Origin: Aurantiochytrium sp. KH105
Lineage: Eukaryota > Sar > Bigyra > Thraustochytrida > Thraustochytriidae
Reading direction: 5' to 3'
DNA: 64,000 nucleotides
Assembly (NCBI GenBank): GCA_003116975.1
Contig: BGKB01000021.1
Span: 806,001 to 870,000, forward strand
Shown in pieces: positions 40,201 through 49,676 of the stretch; the first letter of the stretch is position 1; the number at the start of each line of letters is the position of its first letter. The notes under the pieces are model-generated. The model saw only the letters and a program-made list of their open reading frames with translations. It was not told the origin of the DNA and searched no databases. Made by a program: the position numbers and the translations under genes.

Positions 40201-42398
40201 CAAGATTTTTCGGACGCTTGAACTCACTTCAACTCCTTGAGTGAGCTGTTCCTGCTCAATCCTTTGCCAATACCAACCGCGCCCTCATTGCTGATGGGAT
40301 TGGACTCAAGACTGCGCACAACGATTGCGATGATGACCAATAGATGTAAGAGTCTGCTCAGATGATGCCAACGACGCCAGCGTATGCGCTATCTTGCATC
40401 TGTACATGCCATTTGCATAATCCTTGTTGAAACTTACTTTAGCAAGCATAGCGATTTGTTGGCACCCAAACCTTCACCGAGTCCTGCTGCCCCCAAAGCG
40501 CCAATGTCGTTCGATCGAAGGCTGTACAAGATATATTGTGGCAGTGAACATAATGCGTGAGTGTTAATTCTCGAAGACGCATTCATTTACCTCGACGCGT
40601 GCACGTGTGTTATCGAGGTCTCACTATCTCTAGTGAGGAACTTTGACACGAGTCGACTCTTTCCAAACTCACTTTAACGATGTCAGCGACGTCATTTCGC
40701 CCAGGGCTTCCCCGAGCACAATTGCGCCTTCGTTGCCGATGTTGTTATTACGCAGACTGAGCATAGCCAACGCGGCGATGAGCGCAGAAAGTCAATATTC
40801 CGTGGACAATGAGGCTCTTCTTCCAACATGGATGAGGCGACCCACTTACACTATCTCCTTGAGGAATTTGCTCTTGCACAGCAAGTCTGCGATCGATTGG
40901 CATCCAACCACGCTGACGTCGGAAGCCTGGAGACTGTGCATTTTTCGTTTCGGGAGATGATGAACAAGGAGCGTTAAGAATACTTCTGTTTTTGAATCAT
41001 TTCGTGGCCTACAAACGCCCCGAGCAGCTGTTGCGATTGTGGCACATTCACAGGAGCTTTTGCACGACCACAAACTTACTTGAGCGTCGCGAGCTTCGCA
41101 TCTGGCGCAAGAGTCTTTGCGAGCGCCAGAGCATACTCATCGCCGCTGGAATCCCGGCGAAAGATCGAGCCTCCTAGACTGCGGTTTGTGAAGTTATGGA
41201 GAGCAGACTCTGTTAGTGTTCGAGCAACTGTAGCCCCGACGTTGTCATTTTACTCGCAGAAACTTGTAGCACGAAATCAAGCCTTTGGTATTGCAATAAA
41301 GAGAGAGGAAGAAATGACCAGCTTGGCATGTGCAACCACGCCTCGAAGTTCCGATTGCGATAGCTAATTTGCGAACGAAGCCTGACTCACCTTAACTTTC
41401 TGAGCGTGGTGTTTACGTTCAGCGCTTCTGCGAGCGCAGTGAGGCCCGCCTTCCCGAGGTTGTTGCATTCAAGTCTGCATTTATATGTGCAGTGCAAGCG
41501 ACATATTAGTCCACAACTCCTTTCGCTGCAACTTGATCGTTCATAGCGGCTTTTATGCATGCCAATGTCGTCGGAGACCTTCAGAGGCTGATCGAACTTA
41601 CGAAAGCGAGGTAAGAGTGCAATTCTGGCGAAGTGCTTCGGCCAGAGCCTCACTGCCCTCTTCGCATATTTCGTTGTTTTCAAGACTGATGATCAATGGT
41701 GATTGTCGAATGTTAGACTTTGTTCTTGGGTCGTTGTTATGTTTCGCCTTTTGCCCATGGGGGAGCCGAATGCAACACTAAACAAAAATAGCCTTTGAGC
41801 ATCAAAAAAAGGAGGATGACGAAGATTGCAACGTACCCAAGCGTAAGGAGTGAGGTGTTCTTGCCCAGCTCTTTTCCGAGAGCCATGGCGCCCTCGTCGC
41901 CAATGGTACGATCAGTGAGACTGCGCATCGTTTCATGGATGAGAAGACAAAGTCAGCATTGCAAATTAATGTCAAGTCAGATGGGGATTCTGTGAAAATT
42001 GGAAATCATGTAACGTACATGATCTCTTTGACGCCGATCTGCATCAACTCGATTGCTCTCACCGTTGCGTCCAGTCCGAAAAGTCCTCTCTCGACCACTT
42101 TTGAGGATGCCTCATCTTCATTGTCAGCTTGATCGCTATCGCCGTCGCCATCGTCCTTTTCCTCTTCGTCCTCGTCTCGACCTTCTTCTTCTTCTTCTTC
42201 TTCGTCGTCGTCGTCTTCGTTGTACGGGTTCTCCTCCATTTGAGAACCGTGATCGTCAGGAATGTCATTGACCTCAACCATTTCGGATTCGTTGGATGCG
42301 GTATCGTCTTCTTCGGCCACCCCGGGCGCGGAAGAAGGCGTCCGATCAGCACGCTGGGCGCAAGACGCCAGTTTCATACGCGCAGAAAACTTCCTCAT
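37287..42398 (-). CDS. 22-exon leucine-rich-repeat gene, one repeat per exon (probably 5' part of LRR-kinase-TIR)
   Basis: No long ORF exists here, but I could reconstruct 22 exons. Exon 1 (42019-42398, 380 nt) encodes an acidic start (MRKFSARMKL, then Glu/Asp runs). Exons 2-22 each encode one ribonuclease-inhibitor-type LRR, roughly LxxNxIGxxGAxxLGxxL then xxNxSLxxL, as in NLRC3-like proteins. Nineteen are exactly 84 nt; exon 5 has 99 nt and exon 22 has 87 nt. Every donor is GTAAG, GTACG or GTGAG, every acceptor ends in AG, and all introns interrupt after codon position 2. Introns are 71-215 nt. If the final donor is not used, the frame stops at 37287-37289, giving 724 residues. If it is used, the protein continues into the kinase-TIR ORF (1,693 residues). 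The exon positions are listed with the repeat array. Confidence 0.85.
37300..41920 (-). repeat. array of 21 LRR exons with identical phase
   Basis: Exon positions, 5' to 3' on the minus strand: 41837-41920, 41602-41685, 41391-41474, 41080-41178, 40850-40933, 40673-40756, 40438-40521, 40228-40311, 39995-40078, 39738-39821, 39528-39611, 39295-39378, 39104-39187, 38805-38888, 38574-38657, 38349-38432, 38117-38200, 37962-38045, 37774-37857, 37542-37625, 37300-37386. Many introns carry ACTGACA on the coding strand 30-50 nt before the acceptor (plus-strand positions 37661-37667, 38479-38485, 38922-38928, 39414-39420), a good branch-point candidate. Repeat sequences have diverged while exon length and phase have stayed fixed. 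The two repeats at exons 5 and 6 are the least regular. Confidence 0.88.
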
Positions 42399-45026
42399 GG
42401 TTCGTCGTCTTCAAGAAAAAACAAGACCAGCCAGCCTTGGCAAAAGAGGTATGTATTCACGGCCAGCTCGCACGCCTGCGTCGGCTGTTTTTCACTTGAG
42501 GTCCGCTGTCTCTTGCTCGTCGCAGCTGGCAGCTGACGCCGCGTCGCCCTCTCACGCCTCGCTTCGGGCCTCTCGCGCGCTTTGTCCGCGCGTCCGTCCG
42601 CTCGCTCGCTCGCTCGCCTTGTCCGCGCGATGCCGCTCTGCTGATCGCCTCGATGCCGCTCGGCAGCGCATGCGGTGCGAGGAAACCAAAAGGGTACCTG
42701 TGCCTGCAAGCTGGAGTGAGCTCCGGATCTGGACAGGCAGCCCGCTGCCAACTGCACGGAGGCTGCTTGCTCCTCGCGTAGCAAGCGTGTGCAAAGCGCA
42801 AAGGAAAGTCGAGCAGAGCAGAGCAGAGCAGAGCAGAGCAGAGCAGAGCAGAGCAGAGCAGAACAGAGCAGAGCAGAGCGGACAAAATGTGTTCACTGCA
42901 GCTGGCTGTGGAATCGAAGCGGTTAACCCACTTTAAGGACGCACGCCCTTATAAAACAGTTCTATGTTGGCTGTTTGCAAGCGTGGCAAGGGCCCGCGTG
43001 TACACAATGAAGTAACTCCGCTTCATCGTCCAAGATCGTATGTTTGTTGCGGGAGGCTGATGTTTCCAAGGATCAACAACAGCTTGTCCAAGACGAGATT
43101 CGAATCACTTTCGCCCCCATGTGCATCAGGGCATCGAGATGACATGAGCGCATGGCTGTATCGCAAATAAGTGCTTGCCAAGTGTCAATGGTACACGATG
43201 TCATAAGATTGGTTCGAAATCAAGCAACTAGATGCACAAGGACCACACTCGACGTCTTGTGCAAACGCCGGGCCTAGGGTCTACTTACAGCTTGCCCTTT
43301 TACAATATAAGATGCAGTTTTCGCGAACGCACACAGAATGGTCTTCTCCTCTTCGCAGAACGAGACCGATACGATCCTTTGTCGCGGACACTCACTTTCA
43401 GCCAGCAGATTTTTGCATCTCCTTTCACCGAGATCAGCTGCAGCACGGCCGCTTCGCAATCGTCTCCTTGCCGCTTCTCCACCTGGCTAGAGCCCGCCCA
43501 CAAAGCGTCCTCGTGCGCGCTCCTCGCAGCATCTCTCTCCATTGCCATCGCCATCCTCATCCCATTCTCTTTCATCATCATCATCATCATCAACAACAAC
43601 AACAACAACAACAACTTAATCATCCCCATCCATCATCCCCATCACCATCGCTATTGCAGCCTGCTGCTGGCTGCGAAATCGGTGACCACTCACTCCCAGC
43701 TCGCGCCCCCGGACCGTCCCGCGCCCCTCTGTCCGCCGTCGTGCGCCCCTGCCCCACAGCTGTGTGTTCTCGCGCGTCACGTGTCGGTCCCTCTTCAAGC
43801 TCGAAATGCGACCTGCCACTGCCGCTGCACGGATGTCGCCTCGGTGCCAACGCGTCAGCGCGCGGGGCGTCATCGCCGCGCAGCAGCCGCCTCAGCCGGA
43901 GAGCCTGCAGCAGCTGCAGCAGCTGCAGCAGTTGGTTGGCCGTGTGTCACGGTGGCAGTCGCGCGGCGCACCGTGAGCAAATCGTCCCCCCTGACCAGTG
44001 GCTGCCGGTGGTTAGGTAGGTATATGCATACGCTGGCAGTAGCCATGGAGACGCGCGAAGAGCTCGAAAGCCGCTGCCTCCGGTCCATGCGCATGCGTGC
44101 CGCGCGCGTGCGCCAGTCTGCAACCCGGCGGACGCGGCCGCCTTGGCGCGTCTGGAGGGGGCCAGCTGCAGCTGCAGGGGCGGCGGCGGTTTCTTTCCTA
44201 CATCTTGAATGGCCGGCTGCGCGGCACGAAGTTTGGGTTTTTGGAAAAGGGCCAGGGCGGGCCTAGCGTCGGCCTAGCTGACTCCTAGCGGCGCCGACCT
44301 TCTCCCGACTCAGGTGCCGGGAGCGATCCCGAGACTTGCCTTGCAGTTGCTCTTGCTTGCAGCGCGACATCCGCCCTGCCGCGAGATCGATTGGAGTCGC
44401 GACAGACAGGTCGGTCGGAGGTGGGCGGGAATCGCGCCTTCTGTCAGCGCAGCCGCGAAAGACGGCGTTGCAGCGCGCTGCCGCCGCTGCCGCGGCTGCG
44501 GATCGGTCGAGGATCGTTTCGATGTTCGCGTCATTAGACCGACCGAGTGACGACCGGGGTACGCTGCGAGTCTCCCCGCTCATTCTGCGCCGCCGCCCCT
44601 CCTCGTCCCCGTCTCCGGTCCCGCGTCGCAAGCTTCTCCCGTGCACCCTACCGGCGCCGACGCTCGTGGAGGTCGTGCGAGCATAAGGGGGTAATCTGCG
44701 AGTGCGGAGACAGACGTTCACGGAGAGACGCAGCGCGCCCCCGGGCGTCGATGGCGCGCGACGCACAGAAGGGAGGAAGGAAGGAAGGCAGGAGGAACCG
44801 GGGGGAGAAGAAAAAGAAAGTTACTGCGCATAATGAGCGGCCTCGGGAGAGAGGCGTTGACTGCCCCGCGGTCGTTCACTGTTCGCCGCCGCAGCCGCGC
44901 GCAGGAGGGCGCGGCAAACCCGCAACGCAGCGAGCCCGTGCGAGAGCCCCGTGCGAGAGCCCCGTGCGCGCGCGCGGAGACTGCGAGCGAGAGCGAGAGC
45001 GAGAGCGAGAGGAAGCCGCGGGCGCG
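42399..45026. other. 2.6-kb region between the LRR gene and ABCG copy B
   Basis: Divergent genes flank this stretch, so it holds both promoters. A GAGCA pentamer array lies at 42811-42879. ATC and AAC trinucleotide runs lie at about 43575-43615. The last ~800 bp are GC-rich with a GAGAGC-type run at 44990-45015. ORFs up to 344 codons are present, but they overlap in several frames, are rich in Ser/Arg/Pro and show no domain, so I call no gene. Confidence 0.5.
42811..42879. repeat. GAGCA pentanucleotide microsatellite
   Basis: About fourteen copies of GAGCA, with one substituted unit near 42861, upstream of the LRR gene start. Confidence 0.9.
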
Positions 45027-46997
45027 ATGCTGGGCATCAAGCCGGAGAGCGAGGGCGAGGAGGCCGCGCAGACGACGACGACGACGACGACGACGAACAT
45101 GCCGGCCGAGGAGGAACGCGCCAAGTCGTCGGCATCGGGGGAGACTGTGGACCTGGAGAAGGGCGACACGGAAGCCGCCGTCGCCGAGGAGGTGCAGCAG
45201 ATGCCGAGGCAGACGACGACGAGCTTCCCCGAGTTCATGATGGAGCTGCGCGATATGAATCGCGACGTCAAGATTAAGAAGGGCATGTGCAAGTACGCAG
45301 ACAAGCGCATCTTGTACGGCATTAACGCCAGGTTCGTCTCTGGCGAACTGTGCGCACTCATGGGCCCCAGTGGCGCCGGTAAGAGTTCACTTCTCGCAAC
45401 GCTGCAGAACGGCAACGAGGCCATGTTCCTAAATGGCCAGCCGCTGCCCAAGCAGTACTCGCAAATGGTGTGCGTGATCCCGCAGGCCGACATTCTCTTT
45501 CCCGCGCTGACGCCGCGTCAGGCGCTGCGCTACAGCGCGGTGCTCAAGCTGCCGGAGTCGACGAGTTCAGAAGAGGTGGAGGCCGTCGTGGACCGCCTGA
45601 TCAAGGACCTGGCCCTGAACAAGTGCAAGGACACGCCCGTCGGAGACGAGAACCGTCGCGGCGTGAGTGGTGGTGAGCGCAAGCGCGTGTCTATTGGCAC
45701 CGAGCTCGTGACGAACCCGAGCATTCTGCTCGTAGATGAGCCCTCGTCTGGCCTCGATTCGACGACCGCCGAGGGTGTCGTAGAGCTTTTGCGGCGCCTG
45801 GCCAAGGAGAACGGCCAGATGGTTATTTGCACAATCCATCAGCCAAGCTACAAGCTCTTTACCTCGTTCGACAAACTGCTCATGCTGCATCACGGCCGTG
45901 TCGTGTACAACGGGCAGGCGCAGCAGCCGCTCCACGACTACTTTAACTCGATTGGGTTCAAGTCGCCCGCTTTCGAGAACCCGCTCGACTACTACATGCG
46001 AGAACTCCAGGCCCGCGACGAGGAAGATCTCCAATTTTTCGCCGACAAATGGGCGGCCCTGGACGATGCTACGCGCGAGAACCTCGACACGTCCAAGCAT
46101 AACAAGGTGGCCGGCGCTGGCGTGTCTGCGGAGCAGCTCGAGAGCATCACGGCCAAGAACGGGTGGTGGCACCAGTTCACGACGCTTTACAAGCGTTTTT
46201 TCGAGGATACGGTTCGCGACAAGGAAAAGTTTTTGCAAATGTTCTTTATGAAGCTGGCCATTGGCGCACTGCTTGGTGTGGTCTTTATCAACCAGGCGCG
46301 CAAGGACTCGGTAAGCTCGGCGTTTACGTCCACCTCACCGCTCTTCTTTCTGGTCATTTCGGCTGTCTTTGACACGGCTTTCGCCTCGATTCTCGTGATT
46401 CCGCTTACGCGCCCGCTGCTTGTGCGCGAGTTCCGCAACGGCGCCTACACTGTTTCTGCGCTTTTCACGGCGCAGGTGATTAACAACTTGCTCTTTGACA
46501 TGCTTAGTAGCGTGGCGTACTCTGTTGCGGTCCCCATTGTGGGTCTTTACCCGTCTGCGCGCCAGTACTTTTTGTACCTGTTTGGCACGATGCTCATTAC
46601 TGCTTTTGGTTCCGCCTTGGGTCTCATGCTCGGCAGCACGAGCAAGAACGTGCAGGATGCGCAGAGCAAGATGATTCCAGTGGTGATGCCTCTTTTGCTC
46701 TTTTGCGGATTTCTCATTCCATACTCGGAGATCCCGTACTACTTTACCTGGCTTTACTGGCTGAGTCCGTTTCAGTATGCGCTCAGCGGTCTTCTCATTG
46801 TTGAGTTTGAGCCGCGCACTCTGGTTCAAGCGGACGGCTCGACGATTTCTGGCGAAGAGTACTTGCAGCTGCAGGAGCTGGATGCCGACGACCTTTGGCA
46901 AAAGTTTGGCATTCTCATTGCTCTCGATGCCTTCGTCTACATCATCTCGTACATTAGCATCCGCATGTCCATTCACAAGCAGGCTAAGAGCACCTGA
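45027..46997 (+). CDS. ABCG-type half-transporter, copy B
   Basis: Predicted 656 residues from the ATG at 45027 (MLGIKPESEGEE). The same frame is open back to 44547, but that part is basic low-complexity sequence and probably 5' UTR. An acidic N-terminal extension with a Thr run (ACG repeat) precedes the ATPase domain: Walker A MGPSGAGKSS, IPQADILFPALTPRQ, signature VSGGERKRVSIG, Walker B ILLVDEPSSGLD and TIHQPSYKLF. About six membrane segments follow (for example LFFLVISAVFDTAFASILVIPL and MPLLLFCGFLI). It is a close paralog of the gene at 32293-34101, from which it differs mainly at the N terminus and in the linker. Both end IHKQAK plus two residues. Cargo unknown. The duplicates may form a heterodimer or act separately. 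Confidence 0.93.
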   Translation: MLGIKPESEGEEAAQTTTTTTTTNMPAEEERAKSSASGETVDLEKGDTEAAVAEEVQQMPRQTTTSFPEFMMELRDMNRDVKIKKGMCKYADKRILYGINARFVSGELCALMGPSGAGKSSLLATLQNGNEAMFLNGQPLPKQYSQMVCVIPQADILFPALTPRQALRYSAVLKLPESTSSEEVEAVVDRLIKDLALNKCKDTPVGDENRRGVSGGERKRVSIGTELVTNPSILLVDEPSSGLDSTTAEGVVELLRRLAKENGQMVICTIHQPSYKLFTSFDKLLMLHHGRVVYNGQAQQPLHDYFNSIGFKSPAFENPLDYYMRELQARDEEDLQFFADKWAALDDATRENLDTSKHNKVAGAGVSAEQLESITAKNGWWHQFTTLYKRFFEDTVRDKEKFLQMFFMKLAIGALLGVVFINQARKDSVSSAFTSTSPLFFLVISAVFDTAFASILVIPLTRPLLVREFRNGAYTVSALFTAQVINNLLFDMLSSVAYSVAVPIVGLYPSARQYFLYLFGTMLITAFGSALGLMLGSTSKNVQDAQSKMIPVVMPLLLFCGFLIPYSEIPYYFTWLYWLSPFQYALSGLLIVEFEPRTLVQADGSTISGEEYLQLQELDADDLWQKFGILIALDAFVYIISYISIRMSIHKQAKST

Positions 46998-47597
46998 TTT
47001 GACTGCCGAGTAAATTTGTGAAGGAAGGGGCCTTTCGTCCGCGCGCGTGTGTGTATGAAGGTGGTTTCGGGGAAGGCGACAGCCAGCTTCAGCGCTTGAT
47101 ATCGAACTCGTAATTGATTAGTTGCGTCTTTTTTTTTGGTTTCTTTTGGTTTCATTGTTGGAGAGCAATGATTGTGCAACGAGCCGGCAGTACCTGTTTT
47201 GAAAATTGAAACTCTCGTCATTCTTTCCGAGACATTTGAGCTGTTTGGCGAATATGTACATGCCCATCACACTTGCTGACAAGGGTGGAGTGATCAAGAT
47301 TCGTGCATTGATATTGGCCAGGGGCGTCAACCCGTCGCCGCGAGAATACGCAGAGTGACGATGCAAATCGCTCTGCATGTCGGCAGCAACCGCGCATGAT
47401 CGCGGCAGAAGGCTGCCGTCCATTTACCCTATTGATCAACATAAACAAACAGCGTATTCGAAGACTTGTTGCTGCAATTGTTCGTGACACTGTGAAACGA
47501 ATTGTGTGGGGGAGAATTGTCGGGCCACAGATTTCCGTTGCGATGAAAACTCTGCGTGGAAAGTGGAATCAAAATCAAAGTCGAACATTACAAGGTC
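46998..47597. other. 3' flank of ABCG copy B
   Basis: AT-richer sequence holding the transporter's 3' UTR. ORFs on both strands lack recognisable domains. Confidence 0.45.
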
Positions 47598-47960
47598 CTA
47601 ATTCGTGTCACTGGTAGCGCACGATGCACTGCCGAGATTAATCAGTCTCCAAGCGCCATCTTGTTGAGTTGTCACGTTGCAAAGGCCCATGTCGCCATGA
47701 GAGATGCCTGCCTTGTGCAGCGCAGCGCAGTGTGCGCTGCGTGCGCGCGCTCGCTCTTTTTGACAGCTACAAGACCCTTTGCATTTGCAATGCGCTTGGC
47801 TGTAACTGAGCGCGTAAGGCCCACGTCGCAACGAGAGATGCCTGCTTTGTGCAGCGCAGCGCACGCTGCGTTGTGTGCGCGCGCTCGCTCTTTGACAGCT
47901 ACAAGACCCTTTGCCTTTGCAATGCGCTTGGCTGTAAAAGAACTGAGCGAGTGGCCTCAA
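47598..47960 (-). pseudogene. relic of a protein kinase, partly duplicated in tandem
   Basis: On the minus strand, the 5' side of the frame ends in ALHKAGISHGDMGLCNV, then DGAWRLINLGSA. This matches the helix E/catalytic loop/metal-binding segment of kinases and particularly the HGD loop and WQLIDLDASA of the kinase-TIR ORF at 34313-37258. A second copy of part of this stretch (ALHKAGISRCDVG in another frame) lies 134 bp away, at about 47816-47945 versus 47682-47815. No complete kinase domain is open around it, and the metal-binding Asp is Asn here. I read it as a decayed paralog fragment of a host kinase, not a working gene. Confidence 0.5.
47682..47945. repeat. 134-bp imperfect tandem duplication
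   Basis: The copies begin AAGGCCCATGTCGC (47682) and AAGGCCCACGTCGC (47816) and share GAGAGATGCCTG, GCGCTCGCTC and GACAGCTACAAGACCCTTTG. The unit coincides with the kinase-relic segment. Confidence 0.88.
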
Positions 47961-48389
47961 CCTGATTCACTTGAAGCGATAAAGGCGAGAAACGCCATGT
48001 GAGAAATCCGCAGCAAAGGCGTCAATGGGTGTCGTGCAGTGTCTATCGAATCAAAGAACGATCGTGTGCGATGCGTGCTACACAATATAACGGCTCAAGC
48101 CGAACGTCGTCATCCTTTGTGCCATTACTTTAGATTTGCCAACGCACCTGACAAGGGCTGATGAAGACATACCGTTGTCACCTTTTTCAAGTAATCTGGC
48201 AAAGAACAATGAGCGCAGCCTAGGTCATCAAGCCAAAGTATAGCTTTCCTTTCCTCTTCGTCCTCACTTGAACACAAAAGGAAAAATCATGTGGGCGATG
48301 TAAGCAACAAACCGAAGAGGAGTTTTCCTTCCTCTGCCATTCTTCTTGCTAAGCAGCATACTTGCCATTCGTTCTTCCTTTTTGACCGG

Positions 48390-48496
48390 CAAAGTCTCCA
48401 ATCACTGCACCTCACGAACGTAGCGCTCCATGCTACTGGCGCAGCGGCAAGTGCACTTGTGAGAGATGCAAAAGGATTCACATGCTTGGGCCTGTG
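48390..48496 (+). pseudogene. possible single LRR relic
   Basis: A short plus-strand frame reads SLQSLHLTNVAL, then ATGAAASALVRDAKG and FTCLGL before a stop. Spacing of leucines and the TGAAASAL segment fits one ribonuclease-inhibitor-type LRR like those at 37.3-41.9 kb. It is isolated, on the opposite strand from the kinase relic, and too short to be certain. Confidence 0.3.
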
Positions 48497-49614
48497 ACAC
48501 CTGTGAACAGACCCCAGTGGCAGAGCAAGGCCCCATCTTCCCTTGTGACGAGGGCCTTTCTTGAGCGCTGGCCGACCTGTGAGCGCGCGCTCTTTCCTTC
48601 CCCTTCCTTTTCTATTCAAAGTTCGAGGCTTGACTGGTCTCGGTGGCAAAACCAGCAGCCAGCAGGCTCCGACGCTCGCACGATCGCAAGGTTCTCGGCT
48701 GGTCTCCCGCGCGCACCAGCAGCGACTGCTCTGTACACGCAATCACATCACATCGCATCGCATCGCATCGCAGCACAGCATTTTCTCCACCGCACCCTCG
48801 TACCTGCAAGCGTGCTCGCCGTCGCGTCGATGTCGATGTCATGTCACAGCGTCGCGTGCGCCACGCGCGGCAGCGAGCTCCTCCCTGGCCGGGAAAAAAC
48901 GAAGGTATCGACCGGCAGGGAGCCCGGCATCAGCCGCCACCGCCAGGTGCGGTAGCGCATAAATTGCGCCTTGCGCACGTATGACGCGCCGCGGCCAGGG
49001 TCGCTCGCACGCGGCGCCCGCGCGCTCGGGGTGGCTGGAGCTGGGGCTGGACTTTCTGGAGCCCGAGCCGGAGCCGGAGGACGGCGGACTCGGACCTGGA
49101 CTCGAGCGCGTGCGCAGCGAGCGGGCTGCAGCTGCTGCCCTCGGCGCGCGCCACGTTTGGCTCTTCGTGCCGCGACACTGCTGCTGCGGTGCAGACTGAC
49201 TGACGGTGCGAGCGTGGCGTGGGAGAAAGAGCGGAGGGCCGGGGCCGGCCAAGCCGGAGCAGCAGCAGCGGCGCGCGCGAGTGGATTGCACGCACGCGAT
49301 TGCACGCAGACACGCAGGCACGCACGCAGGCGGACACGCAGGCGCGCAGGCACGACGTAGGGGCGGAGCGTGCGTCGCCGAGAACGCGGGTGAATGAGAA
49401 GAAGGGCGGCGGGAGCGAGATGAAGCAAGCGACCAGAGTGGACACACTGCGCTGCACCGCGCTGCACCGCCCTGCAGGCGGTGGCCGAGAAATAGGTGGA
49501 AGGATCAGAAAGGACTCGGCTGGCTGCAGCAGTGCGCCGTGGCAGCTCGTTGAATAGTTGAACCCGTGGCAGGGAAGGAGGAATTCGAATGGATAGAGGG
49601 GAAAAGAAATGAAG

Positions 49615-49676
49615 GAGAAAAGAAAAGAAAAGAAAAGAAGAAAAGAAAAGAAAAGAAAAGAAAAGAAGAAAAAAGA
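49615..49676. repeat. AAAAG-type purine microsatellite
   Basis: About a dozen AAAAG units with a few AAG interruptions. Confidence 0.9.

Noticed and set aside
37300-42000. Regularly spaced similar units of about 84 bp separated by 70-215 bp, superficially like a repeat-spacer array
   Set aside because: The units are diverged coding repeats with splice sites at both ends and a clear LRR translation; spacers vary in length. This is not a CRISPR array.
43060-43130. ATTCGAATC segment resembling a tRNA T-loop
   Set aside because: No flanking T-stem, anticodon arm or acceptor stem can be drawn around it. I found no tRNA gene in the window by eye.
43232-44266. 344-codon plus-strand ORF
   Set aside because: It crosses trinucleotide runs, overlaps ORFs in other frames and has no recognisable domain.
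47118-47490. Minus-strand ORFs with ankyrin-like GDGLTPL
   Set aside because: Only seven residues fit; no repeat follows, so it is probably chance.
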